A DNA stretch of 64,000 nt from Misgurnus anguillicaudatus (Eukaryota; Chordata; Actinopteri; Cypriniformes; Cobitidae), in NCBI RefSeq assembly GCF_027580225.2, contig NC_073361.2, positions 34,590,501-34,654,500 of the forward strand, in the 5' to 3' direction. Position numbers and translations under genes: made by a program. Position 1 is the stretch's first letter. Each line of letters starts with the position of its first letter. Positions 46,931 to 58,613 of the stretch are shown piece by piece. Below the pieces are notes generated by a model. It did no database searches. It saw only the letters and a program-made list of their open reading frames with translations, and was not told where the DNA came from.

Positions 46931-48150
46931 CCACAGCCAATTTATGCATTGACCATTTGCACACTATTTTGCCCATTAGCACATTAAACTGCCCATCTGC
47001 CATTTATGCCTCTATGGGCCCCTGGGGGCCAAATGACCCAAAGGGCTCCAGGCTCTGGGGGCCCAAAGTGCCAAAGTATTGTCTGCCATTGAGGAAAACA
47101 ACTTTTGGCATCTGGGCTTGGCCCCCTTGGGGCCCCAAGTTATGTTGCCCACTGACAGTTTATTTTACCCACAGCCAACTTATGCATTGACCATTTGCCC
47201 ACTATTTTGCCCATTAGCACATTAAACTGCCCATCTGCCATTTATGCCTCTGAGGGCCCCTGGGGGCCAAATGACCCAGAGGGTCCAGGCTCTGGGGGCC
47301 CCAAGTGCCAAAGTATTGTCTGCCATTGAGGAATAGAACTTCTGGCCTCTGGGCTTGGTCCCCTTGGGGCCCCAAGTTATGTTGTCCACTGAGAGTTTAT
47401 TTCACCCACTTCCAATTCATGCATTGACCATTTGCCCACTATTTTGACCATTAGCACATTAAACTGCCCATCTGCCATTTATGCCTCTATGGGCCCCTGG
47501 GGGCCAAATGACCCAGAGGGTCCAGGCTCTGGGGGCCCCAAGTGCCAAAGTATTGTCTGCCATTGAGGAAAATAACTTCTGGCCTCTGGGCTTGGCCCCC
47601 TTGGGGCCCCAAGTTATGTTGTCCACTGAGAGTTTATTTCACCCACTTCCAATTTATGCATTGACCATTTGCCCACTATTTTGCCCATTAGCACATTAAA
47701 CTGCCCATCTGCCATTTATGCCTCTGAGGGCCCCTGGGGGCCCCAAGTTTTGTTGCCCACTGACAGTATATTTCACCTACAGCCAACTTATGTATTGACC
47801 ATTTGCCCACTATTTTGCCAATTAGCACATTAAACTGCCCATCTGCCATTTATGCCTCTGAGGGCCCCTGGGGGCCAAATGACCTAGAGGGCCCCAAGCT
47901 CTGGGGGCCCCAAGTGCCAAAGTATTCCAGGCCCACTGGCTGCCCAATTACTTTGTCTGCAATTGAGGAAAACAACTTTTGGCCCCTGGGCTTGGCCCCC
48001 TTGGGGCCCCAAGTTATGTTGCCCACTGACAGTTTATTTTGCCCACTGCCAACTTATGTATTGACCATTAGCCCACTTTTCTGCCCACTAGCATATTAAA
48101 CTGCCCATCTGCCATTTATGGCTCTGAGGGCCCCTGGGGGCCAAATGACA
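46931..48150. repeat. GC-rich satellite, minus orientation
   Basis: This is the same family as 39730-43930 but reverse-complemented (gcccatctgccatttatgcc, cccctgggggccaaatgac, and a cccttggggccccaagttat phrase). There are about five to six units. Together with the left array it makes an inverted repeat of more than 1 kb per arm, centred on the minisatellite. Confidence 0.92.
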
Positions 48151-48685
48151 TAGAGGGCATAGGCCAAAGGTCAAAGTAAGCTCACATGGATGCAAGGCCT
48201 ACATCAGATGGTTTAAAAGACTGCAAACACACATGCTTCAACATCTGAGAGTGTTAAATGTGAATGAAACATGCAAAACACACAAGCACATAGTTACAAT
48301 GCAAAGACCAAAGGTCAAATTCATCTCACATGGATGCAAGGCCTACATCAGATGGTTTAAAAGAATGCAAACACACATGCTTCAACATCTAAGACTGTTA
48401 CATTTGAATGAAACCTGCAAAACACACAAGCACATTGTTACAATGCAAAGGCCAAAGGTCAAATTCAGCTCACATGGATGCAAGGCCTACATCAGATGGT
48501 TTAAAAGACTGCAAACACACATGCTTCAACATCTGAGAGTGTTAAATGTGAATGGAACATGTAAAACACACAAGCACATAGTTACAATGCAAAGGCCAAA
48601 GGTCAAATTCAGCTCACATGGATGCAAGGCCTACATCAGATGGTTTAAAAGACTGCAAACACACATGCTTCAACATCTGAGAGTG
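48151..48685 (-). repeat. TGACCT tandem array, inverted distal copy, first part
   Basis: Units of 144 bp (gcaaag phrases at 48301, 48445 and 48589) contain ggccaaaggtcaaattcagc, a catggatgcaaggcctacat phrase and acacatgcttcaacatctga. They are the reverse complement of the array at 3341-3634 and 31044-32290, in a different length variant (144 against 155 bp). The array is interrupted at 48686 by a TTAA insertion. Confidence 0.9.
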
Positions 48686-48689
48686 TTAA

Positions 48690-50056
48690 CTTCTTCCACC
48701 CTGAAGCTATTTTGGGGATTTTCGCCTGGATTTGGCCTACCCAATTTCAAAAGCTTCCCATACCCACATGCAGAGGTTTACATACAAATGTTTGGTATCA
48801 TTTTACAGGAAACCCTTTGAAATTACATAAAACACTGTTGAACGTGCTAAACATGGTTGTATGTGATGTCAGTCCTCTAATAAACACAAAAATAAATAGG
48901 CGCTTTTTGATGTTTTTTTTCTAAAGTTTTTATTTAAAAGTGTATAACTCTGGCCCTGGGTGCCTCAGCTCCCTGCAGACAGTTTTGTTTGATTCCAGCA
49001 ATTGCCAGCTCACAGAGGAAAAAATATTTTTTTCTCTATCATAATCTATGCAAAAGTTATTTTACTCCAACTGATGGGAGGAATAATACCCTTTTTGTAT
49101 ACAATTTCTGCCTAAAAACATTTGAAGTGCTCCCATAACCACATACAGTGGAATAAATGCAATTTCTTTATATCATTTTAAAGAAAACCCTTTGAAGTTA
49201 CATAAAAAGCTGCTGTTTGTGACAAATAGTGTTATTTATGTTGTTTTTCATATGATGAAACACCAAATTTTCTTTTTTTATGTTGTAAATACTGTCTTTG
49301 ATAGTGTATAACTCTGGTTCTGGTTGCTCTAGCAGACTGCAAACAGTTCTGGTTGTTACCAACAGCAGACAGTAAACACCCAAAAAAAAGAATGATCTCT
49401 TTAGCATGTCGCATTCAAAAGTTATTTTCATTTTACTGAAGTGTCCGAAAATACATTTTTCATATAAATATACATTTTTTGTTTAGCACATATAATAAAT
49501 AGCAAGGGATTATTCATGCACACAACCTAAGAAAATGCTGTGAATGGACTCATTTTTTAGAGTAGGGACCTAAGAGAAAAGATGGTGTATTATTTGTGGC
49601 TATCTGTGCTATCTGAGGCAGTCCACACTCAGTTTTTCCCATATGTTTACAAAAGACGATTTTTTTACATCATTATTCATTCAACTATTGTTGGATATGT
49701 GTTAATAATAGAACAAAAATAACGCTGTAGCCTTATTCCTGAGAATGAGAGCTTTCATTTGATATAAGACTTGCCCATGTTTGTCATACTTGAAAAATAT
49801 GACATATGTGAATATTAAATCATATACAAAATTATGGGGGGGGTGATAGTGTAAATTAAGTGTAAATAACTTTCTTACAGTAAAAGATTTCTCAAAGTGA
49901 TGCATATCTGTAGAAAGTAGAGAGTCTAAGCTTTCAAACAGTATCTCATATGTGTTACTGGGGTCCATGATGGACCATTAAAGATTAAAAGAATATTTTA
50001 TTTGAGTCAAAATACGAAATTTTGTCCCCGGGACTGGGTCCTCAGGGTTTAAGAGG
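48690..50056. mobile_element. Non-autonomous piggyBac-like element (TTAA target)
   Basis: A 1367-bp insertion flanked by TTAA at 48686-48689 and 50057-50060. The ends read cttcttccaccctgaag and, on the other strand, cctcttaaaccctgagg, imperfect inverted repeats of 17 bp. Removing it restores gagagtgttaaatgtgaatg, the array consensus. TTAA duplication is characteristic of piggyBac-type transposition. There is no transposase frame. It contains an internal direct duplication of about 365-370 bp (the gtgtataactctgg phrase near 48940 and 49305). Confidence 0.88.
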
Positions 50057-50060
50057 TTAA

Positions 50061-50545
50061 ATGTGAATGAAACATGTAAAACACACAAGCACATAGTTAC
50101 AATGCAAAGGCCAAAGGTCAAATTCAGCTCACATGGATGCAAGGCCTACATCAGATGGTTTAAAAGACTGCAAACACACATGCTTCAACATCTGAGAGTG
50201 TTAAATGTGAATGAAACATGTAAAACACACAAGCACATAGTTACAATGCAAAGGCCAAAGGTCAAATTCATCTCACATGGATGCAAGGCCTACATCAGAT
50301 GGTTAAAAAGACTGCAAACACACATGCTTCAACATCTAAAACTGTTACATTTGAATAAAACCTGCAAAACACACAAGCACATTGTTACAATGCAAAGGCC
50401 AAAGGTCAAATTCAGCTCACATGGATGCAAGGCCTACATCAGATGGTTTAAAAGACTGCAAACACACATGCTTCAACATCTAAGACTGTTACATTTGAAT
50501 GAAACCGGCAAAACACACAAGCACATAGTTACAATGCACTTTAAC
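50061..50545 (-). repeat. TGACCT tandem array, inverted distal copy, second part
   Basis: This continues the 144-bp units after the TTAA element for about 3.4 copies. The units remain similar to those before the insertion. Confidence 0.9.
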
Positions 50546-50800
50546 CTCTATGACCTAAAGGGATTAAAGCGTTATTAAAGGTCACAGTGTGCTCATAGGC
50601 CCTGTCTGCACATTAAGCACAAATGACCCACAGTGTGAACACAGGCCCTGCATGCACATTATACACATATGACACACATTAATAATGCTTGGTTCACTTT
50701 AGCTCATGGAGGTTAAAGGTCACAGTGTGCACACAGACCTTGGCTTGGACTTAGTGTTTTTTGTAAAACACGTGAAATATGCTAAAGTTTAGGGCTCTTT
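50546..50800. repeat. Short repeats matching 2915-3000 in inverted orientation
   Basis: A ggtcacagtgtgctcatagg phrase and ccctgtctgcacattaa (about 50580-50615) are the reverse complement of about 2918-2960. Two further related phrases, cacagtgtgaacacagg and aaaggtcacagtgtgcacac, follow. They mark the right edge of the block bounded by inverted repeats. Confidence 0.6.
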
Positions 50801-50804
50801 TGCT

Positions 50805-51060
50805 TGCCCGAGGAAGGTCGGAGAGACTTGAACTTCCAACAAGCCCAGGGTCAAGGACGTGTCCCTTTCGGGAGCGGAGCTACGGGCATTTGAATATATA
50901 AGCTCATTTGTTACATCTCCGGAAGGGGAGGTCCTAGAAACCTGGGGGTGGGGGCGTTTTGAAGGGGGCCGAGGGAGCTTTCAAATGACACCAACCGCAC
51001 GTCTCTACGACGTTCCTTGGCCGAGTTGTTGTTTTCCGAATTGGACGTGGGCTTAAAGCT
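50805..51060. repeat. GTCGTAGAGAC complex repeat, first copy
   Basis: This unit carries the phrases gaggaaggtcggagagactt, gggagcggagctacgggcat, a ctccggaaggggaggtccta phrase, tgggggtgggggcg and gtctctacgacgttccttgg. The same phrases recur at 54900-55104 and 58614-60190. It is non-coding. Confidence 0.75.
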
Positions 51061-52300
51061 AGGGTTAAGGCTAGGGTTGGCATCTCGGCTCAGGAAAACT
51101 CTGCGGCGACGCAATTTCAACACGTAGACAGTGGCGGGCCACGTAACGGGAGTGCGGAGTTTCGGAGTCGAGCGGCCTTTCTAGCCTGCGCGGGAGATTG
51201 CCCGACTCTGATTTATCACAGTGTGCCTTCGCGGTCTTTGCCAATCTGTTTGGCCATAGCGGTGCGTAAACAATGTCGCAGGATAACGCCGTCGCATGGG
51301 GCGTGTCAGGGACTATTGACAATAAACATACTCAAAATTTGTAACGATCGGGACATGTCAGCGTAGCCGCTACGGAAAAGAATTGCCGTAAATTGAACGT
51401 GGGCTTCTTCCGAAAAGGTTCCGCAGGCCCCAAATCGCACGACTTGGCACGTCCCGGGCCACCGAGCAACATATTGACACCGGGTGCCAAAAAGGGGATC
51501 TTGCGACATCTAAGGCAAAAAACCTCTTCAAACCTTCTGGTGCACCTGCGCCTCTAGACCGTATCGGTGAGGTTTCGAAACGGAGCGACATGCGGTTCCG
51601 AATCACGTGGGACTGCGGAACGTCGCGCACCGACAGTACCTCACTAGCCGTGCGACATACTTAAAGATCGGGCCCATCGGACTTTTCCTCAACGCGTCGG
51701 TTACGCCGCTATTCTGCCCGATCGCAATTTAGTATGTGCAATTAATTGCAATAAACACACCCCAAACTATGTCCTTTGCATGTCGGGACAGAGGCGGTAC
51801 TCATACGTCGAGCTCAGCCTGACAGAACCCCCTTGAGCCGCACGGGGCACCGCCCCACGCGCAATCGGAATAAAATGCCTTTGAAGTGAATTGAGTGCCA
51901 TTGGAGTAGACCACAAAAAAGAATAATGGGCATAAACTGCAAATGGGCATTTCCCCGCGTGGCCTTAGAAAGTCCCCGGGACCCCAAAAATGAACACTGT
52001 CATGCCCCCGGGTCCCCCGATTCATACCCTTGATGCGCAAGTGCATGCGTCGCTGCTCTGGTTTTAGCAAGGGAACCTAGTGGGTTCGTGTCAAAAATGC
52101 CATTCATTTAGTCTGCCATTGTCACCATAGTTGGGGCGAGGGATCGTACGGCCTTCGTGTCAACCATAAACGCGTTAGGCGGGTTACAGAATGGACACTT
52201 TTGAATTTTCAAAGATTTTACCTGCAAGGCAGATTCTACCAGGTAATGGACACCTCTAGGGGTGCCTTTGAGTTGTGGGACCACCCCCCTCGACCCCCCC
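51061..52300. other. Unassigned GC-rich region with diverged repeats
   Basis: It starts with agggttaaggctagggttgg. Short frames occur on the minus strand (51071-51322, 51370-51630), but none is recognised. A ttgacaataaacatac phrase near 51317 and ttgcaataaacacacc near 51747 suggest a diverged repeat of about 430 bp. Part of it appears to be inverted relative to 53.0-53.9 kb (gccaaccct context). No gene is supported. Confidence 0.4.
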
Positions 52301-52311
52301 TCGACCCCCAG

Positions 52312-52790
52312 TGACACGGACCCACTATTTGTCCACTTGCCCATTATTGGACCGGATTTAGCACCACACCCCTCGGGACCCTCGGGCACGCCCCCCAGGA
52401 CACGCCCCCCCTGACACGGACCCACTATTTGTCCATTTGCCCATTATTGGTGCGGATTGACCCCCTGACCCCTCCTGACCACCCCCCCGACCCCCCCCCG
52501 TGACACGGACCCACTATTTGTCCATTTGCCCATTATTGTTGCGGATTGACCCCCTGACCCCTCCTGACCACCCCCCCGACCCCCCCCATGACACGGACCC
52601 ACTATTTGTCCATTTGCCCATTATTGGTGGGGATTGACCCCCTGACCCCTCCTGACCACCCCCCCGACCCCCCCCATGACACGGACCCACTATTTGTCCA
52701 TTTGCCCGTTAGTTGCGCGGGTCGACCAACTGACCCCACCGGACCGCACCCCCGACCCCCCCCATGACACAGACCCACTATTTGTACATT
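52312..52790. repeat. 88-bp C-rich tandem repeat, six copies
   Basis: The tgacacggacccactatttg phrase begins at 52312, 52412, 52501, 52589, 52678 and, as tgacacagaccc, 52765. Periods are 100, 89, 88, 89 and 87. Each unit has long C-runs (cgaccccccc). The minus strand is rich in G-runs. Confidence 0.93.
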
Positions 52791-53029
52791 TGCAGACTAC
52801 TTTTTTGGGAAAAGGTCCAAACCCCAAATGGACGTCACGGGCCCTGCTTACGTCCCCTCACGCGCCCTGTAGCGCAGAGTTCGACGCGAAAATGTCGTTC
52901 CTGTCCGTTTTTGCTCAATTTGGACCCTAGCTCTACCGAACCACCCCTACCCCCTCCTCCTCCATCGGCTGTAAGCTTGCCAGTCGTCCGTTTCGAGATC
53001 CGGCCCGTCTCGGGGTCCTGGGGACGTAG

Positions 53030-54760
53030 TGACACGAACCAGGTACGAAAAATAACATTGCTTTAATGGAGACGTGTCAGTGCCGTCACGCGGCCCCGTA
53101 AGGGCACGCGGCTTCGAAACGCACGTGGTATCCCCTTGCCGACGGCCCAGCTGAGGAATCCGGCGGCCTGCCCCCCGAGAACCTTTCGTGACCCTACTTG
53201 CCAACCCTAACCCTAGGCGTTTTGTGATTGCACTGGGAGGCACACCGAGGGCGCTGTGGGCACGGCGTACGCCAAATGCGCGCGGGCTTCGGAGACGTCG
53301 TGCGAGGGCCCTCTACTGGACCGCATGCCGAATTTCGGGCACCTAGTCCTTTTCCCGGCCTCGCGGGAGCACTGACAGTTTCCCGCTAAAACTGCGGGTT
53401 CGCGGACGGTGTCCGATCGGGTCGAAATTCGGCACCCGCGTGCTTGGGGGCCCCGCCGTACGGGCCCCTGAAGCGCAGACCCCTGGGACCTTCAGAAAAA
53501 AAATTAGCGAAACGGAGCTCGAATGGCAAACAACATTGTCTGGTGGTCTAGGCCATCAAGAGGATCGTGATGAGTGATTTTGAGAACATTTGGACAACCT
53601 TGTCTTATTTAGGAGCTACGTTCACCAGATTCGGATATGTCGATCGGGGGCCCCCCTAGAGGTCATATGACACCGCGCGGGGTCACGAGGAGCGCGTCCA
53701 CAAACCCATTACGGAAAATAACATTGGTTTAATGGAAAAGTGTCGCGACCCCCGCACGGTCCCCGAACGTCGCACAGCCCCGATACGCCCGTCGTAACAT
53801 CCCACATGGGGCCCGGCCGGGGACTCCGAAGCACGCGGCGGAGAGCCTATAGCGAGCCGAGTTACGAACCCTAAAACTGGGATTTCGCGGCGCTCCTGTG
53901 CGGCGTTGGCGCGCGTGTTTCGGATATGTCGGGCCAGAGCCGTCCGGCAGACCGCATGCCGAATTTGGCGAGCTTACGACTTTTCCTGTCCTCGCGGGAG
54001 ACCCGACAGTTTCCCGCGTTTAGGTACGCGGGTTCGTGTCGGCTTCCGATCGGGCCGAAACTCGGCACGCGCGCACTCCGGGGTCCCAAACGACGGAACC
54101 CGGAAGCGCAGACTCGAGCGACGTTCGGAAGAAGAAATATAGGGCCATATCTCGCGCGGCGGTCGCACTTTGCGGTGGGTTTACGCGGTCGCGAAGACTC
54201 CGATTCGACCGGGGCGCGCGCGGGTCTGCTAGTCCGGACGTCCTCTCCGCGGAACACCGAGCGTCGCGGCCGAGACCCCTTCGCGACTCAACCTGCCTGC
54301 ACTAGTTTTAAGGTTTTCGGCAGGGCGTAGCGCGCGCCTTACGCCGTCGGCGCGCGGGTTCCGGATATGTCGCGCTAGAGCTCTCCGGCAGCCCGCGCAC
54401 CGATTTCTGCGACCTTTCAACTTTTCCCAGCTTAGCAGGAGACCTGACAGTTTCCCGCTACCGGCCGTGGGTTCGTGCCGGAGTCCGATCGGGTCAAAAA
54501 TCGGCACGCTCTATGTCGGAGTTCTCCCGAGACGGACCCCCGAAGCGCGAGCCGCTGCGGCGTTCCTGAAAGAATAGATTAAAAAAAGCAACGAAAACTT
54601 GAGGCCTGAGGGGGGAATTTGATGTTTTCGGACGGCGGCCAAACTTTTTCTTTCACGCCACGACGCCCGTCTTCGGATATGTCGTAGAGGGGCACTCTGT
54701 GAGCCAGGGCAACGAATTTGGGGCACCTAGGCCCTTCCGGGGCCCTTCGGTGAGGCTGCG
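53030..54760. repeat. GC-rich long tandem repeat, about 310-665 bp units, diverged
   Basis: Recurring phrases are: ataacattg(c/g)tttaatgga at about 53048 and 53715; gaccgcatgccgaattt at about 53320 and 53951; ctgacagtttcccgct or its variants at about 53372, 54006 and 54443; and cggatatgtcg at about 53634, 53921, 54361 and 54674. The first two units are about 665 bp apart and later ones are shorter. The high GC content opens long frames on both strands (for example 53926-54330 plus, 53871-54257 minus). They overlap each other and follow repeat boundaries, so they are not called as genes. Confidence 0.75.
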
Positions 54761-55104
54761 AAAATCCTCATTTTTTCACGTTTTTTGTATGGGACGTGAA
54801 AATTTGTCACCAGGGAACAAGTTTTCTAGGCGTTTCAGAGGACGCTGATTCACCTGGTAAAATTTCTGTGAGAAGGATTTTTGAGTTTGGACTTGTGTGT
54901 TTTGTGTGAAAAAGGGTGAAAAAAAGCTCAATTTGGGGCTTCATTGCTCAGCCCAGGAAGGGTTGAGGACGCGACCTTTACAAAGAGCCCAGATTCGAGG
55001 GTGTGGCCCATTCAAGGGCGGAGCTAGAGGCATTTAAAAATCAGAAAAGTGTGAAAAAGCTCAAGTTTAGGGCTCTGTTTCTCGGCCCAGGAAGGTCGTA
55101 GAGA
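54761..55104. repeat. GTCGTAGAGAC complex repeat, left of the foldback element
   Basis: It contains the phrases cagcccaggaagggttgagg, aagggcggagctagaggcat and cggcccaggaaggtcgtaga. It ends at the insertion site of the foldback element. The family continues on the other side at 58614. Confidence 0.75.
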
Positions 55105-55113
55105 CTCTAATGA

Positions 55114-58100
55114 ACGTGCGTGAAGTTGGCCCCCCACCCAACGCAAAACGTCGGCAAAATATGCTCAATCGTTTGTGCTCCGTTTGTGCTGGTTTGTGCC
55201 GCAAAAATTTTCGTTTGTGCTGCTTTGGTTTTTTAGATATTAAAAGAACATTTATAGGTCATACTGAGGTCACGTAGCCCCCCAACATGCTCCAAATTTA
55301 CCCAAAATAGTCTTAAACGTTTGTGCTTCGTTTGTGCTGGTTTGTGCAGGTAAAATTTTCGTTTGTGCTGCTTCAGTTTTTATAATATTTGACATTGAAA
55401 TAAGGCGATGACGTCACTCAGCCCCCCACATGCTTCAAGTTCACCCAAAGTATTCTTGTTTGATTGTGCTTCGTTTGTGCTGGTTTGTGCAGGTAAAAAT
55501 TTCGTTTGTGCAGTTTTCGTTTTTTAGATATTAAAAGAACATTTATAGGTCATACAGAGGTCACTCAGCCCCCCACATTCTCAAAATTCACCCAAAATAG
55601 TCTTAAACGTTTGTGCTTCGTTTGTGCTGGTTTGTGCAGGTAAAATTTTCGTTTGTGCAGTTTTCGTTTTTTGATATTAAAAGAACATTTATAGGTCATA
55701 CAGAGGTCACTCAGCCCCCCACATGCCCAAAATTAACCCGAAATAGTCTTAAACGTTTGTGCTTCGTTTGTGCTGGTTTGTGCAGGTAAAATTTTCGTTT
55801 GTGCTGCTTCGGTTTTTATCATATTTGACATTGAATTATGGTGATGACGTTACTCAGCCTCCCGCATGCTTCAAGTTCACCCAAAAACTATTCTTTTTCT
55901 ATTGTGCTACGTTTGTGCTGGTTTGTGCAGGTAAAAATTTCGTTTGTGCTGCTTCGGTTTTTATAATATTTGACATTGAATTATGGTGATGACATCACTC
56001 AGCCTTCAAGTTCACCCAACAACTATTCTTTTTCGATTGTGCTACGTTTGTGCTGGTTTGTGCCGGTAAAAAATTTGTTTGTGCTGCTTCGGTTTTTATA
56101 ATATTTGACATTTGAATTATGGTATTGTTAATTTCAATAAAGTCTATAGTCAATAGAGTCTGATGTTATTTCTTTTTTTTTTTTGCTTAACAATGTTCAC
56201 ACAAGTATAAAGATGGAGAAAGACTACACCTTTTCTGAAGGCTTAAAATACTATTTATCTGATTTCTGGTTATCGCCTAGGGGTGACCCCGAATAGTCGA
56301 AGATTCGATGATAGGAGAACCCTGATTCGACTACCAATCTCACAGTCGAATCGTCGCAGATGTGTTATGAAATGAGGATCCTTTAATTTTGGCCGTATAT
56401 GGGTGCACACATTATCTGATTTCACATATAACAGCTTTCTCCCAATATATTAATATACAGCATATTATTATAATTCTGCAAATAATTTGTGAATTATCAG
56501 CTTTCAATAAATATTTTTAAAATGCGTTAATAAATCCAGCAACCCCTGTGACCGAGCTATACGTCCATAAGAGGTTCCTATGTTAATAAACCATTGCCTC
56601 TTTGTTTCTACATTTAAAAGAAAAAGCTGGAAATTCTGGCTATACTTTCATTCTTTTAATAATTTCTTCATTTTATTTTATTTATAAATCACTCTGGGTT
56701 ATCTGGTGTATCTATTTGGCTTGTGTTTTGTTTTCGTGCACTTGAGGCATTTTGCACATTTGTTCTGCAGTTTGTTACTTCTGACCTTATTTTATTAAAA
56801 ATTGTATTTATTATAAACGTAAATTCTGATCTAATTTAAGTCTGTACATTTTGGATTGCTTTTCGTTGTATAGATTTTGCACTATTGCGTGCTGGCCATG
56901 CTTGCGCATGCAATTTAGCCGAACGTGCTAGGTTCTCTGCATCTCATGTTTAGAAGTTCATCAAACTAAACATTAAAAAACGGATGTTTTCGACGGGTAT
57001 AAGTTTTTAAAATGTATTTAAAACATAGTGGTTATCTTGTCAAAAGTTAAACTACCAAATAGGCAAGCCATTTCTTTAAATTTCCGTGATGAAACGGAAA
57101 ATATCTGCACCGAACCTATATTTATGCCTGACACGACTGTCTTTCTTGTGATTTAATATTATGGTGTTCACTTTCAAATGATAGAAAAGAGATTCCTGAA
57201 ATAAATTATATCATCAGTTGTTTCTGTATCTAAAGTGAATGGAGATGATCAAAGTGAAAGCAAGCAGGTATTTCTGTGCTAATAACGCGTAGTGTCTATA
57301 AAATAATTAATTTCAGTGTTTTTATGAAATGTATATAAAGCTTAGTTTTTATAATTTGCAGTAACAATCACAAATTATTTGTCATTTGTCGTTTTTTTTG
57401 GTCATGACTGCTTTGACGCGCTTAATCTCCAAATTAAATAAAAACACTGAATTAGCCGAGGTTTCCAAGGCAGGATCACCTTTGTTATATTTTTAGGTTT
57501 AGTTATCAAAATGTTTTGTGTGATGTTCTGTAGATCGTCGCTTTAAAATGTTATGAGGAATAATTAAACAAATGTTGCCTTACATTTTACCTTAAAAATA
57601 TATAAATGCATTGTCAGTTTTGTCGCGTTTATCACTTGAAAGACAGTTTTTGGTCACTTTATCAGAAAGTTGTTTATGTGTGCTGCTTGTGAAAGAAAAT
57701 AAAAGTTATCCATTTGTACCTGGTCTGACCCCCTCCCAACCATAATCATCACCATAATTCAATATCAAATATTATAAAAACCGAAGCAGCACAAACGAAA
57801 ATTTTACCTGCACAAACCAGCACAAACGAAGCACAAACGTTTAAGACTATTTTGGGTAAATTTGGAGCATGTTGGGGGGCTACGTGACCTCAGTATGACC
57901 TATAAATGTTCTTTTAATATCTAAAAAACGAAAACTGCACAAACGAAATTTTTACCTGCACAAACCAGCACAAACGAAGCACAATCAAACAAGAATACTT
58001 TGGGTGAACTTGAAGCATGTGGGGGGCTGAGTGACGTCATCGCCTTATTTCAATGTCAAATATTATAAAAACCGAAGCAGCACAAACGAAAATTTTACCT

Positions 58101-58613
58101 GCACAAACCAGCACAAACGTTTAAGACTATTTTGGGTGAATTTTGAGAATGTGGGGGGCTGAGTGACCTCTGTATGACCTATAAATGTTCTTTTAATATC
58201 TAAAAAACGAAAACTGCACAAACGAAATTTTTACCTGCACAAACCAGCACAAACGAAGCACAATCAAACAAGAATACTTTGGGTGAACTTGAAGCATGTG
58301 GGGGGCTGAGTGACGTCATCGCCTTATTTCAATGTCAAATATTATAAAAACCGAAGCAGCACAAACGAAAATTTTACCTGCACAAACCAGCACAAACGAA
58401 GCACAAACGTTTAAGACTATTTTGGGTAAATTTGGAGCATGTTGGGGGGCTACGTGACCTCAGTATGACCTATAAATGTTCTTTTAATATCTAAAAAACC
58501 AAAGCAGCACAAACGAAAATTTTTGCGGCACAAACCAGCACAAACGTAGCACAAACGATTGAGCATATTTTGCCGACGTTTTGCGTTGGGTGGGGGGCCA
58601 ACTTCACGCACGT
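55114..58613. mobile_element. Foldback-type element with long repeat-filled inverted ends
   Basis: The ends are acgtgcgtgaagttggcccc and its reverse complement (58594-58613). Left arm 55114-56110 and right arm 57740-58613 are reverse complements over most of their length. The arms consist of units of about 150-180 bp with cgtttgtgcttcgtttgtgc, a gtttgtgcaggtaaaatttt phrase and a cagccccccacatgc phrase. Flanks ctctaatga (55105-55113) and ctcgaacga (58614-58622) agree at 7 of 9 bases and match the interrupted repeat (gagactcgaacgaggg, as at 59770), so a duplication of about 9 bp is likely. This is compatible with a Mutator-like or other foldback transposon. The core has no transposase. Confidence 0.82.
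56111..57739. other. AT-rich core of the foldback element
   Basis: No frame of note is present. At 56277-56350 the sequence ctaggggtgaccccgaatag followed by gtcgaagattcgatgatagg resembles the end of a known fish hAT-type repeat with TCGA-rich subtermini, but I did not find a matching second end. The rest is unrecognised AT-rich DNA. Confidence 0.4.

Noticed and set aside
48233..48820. 195-codon frame, and a similar one at 50063-50578
   Set aside because: They are made of repeated 144-bp array units. The unit length is a multiple of three without stops.
53871..54330. GC-rich frames on both strands (128 and 134 codons)
   Set aside because: They cross repeat unit boundaries, overlap antisense to each other and match no known family. 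High GC alone removes stops.
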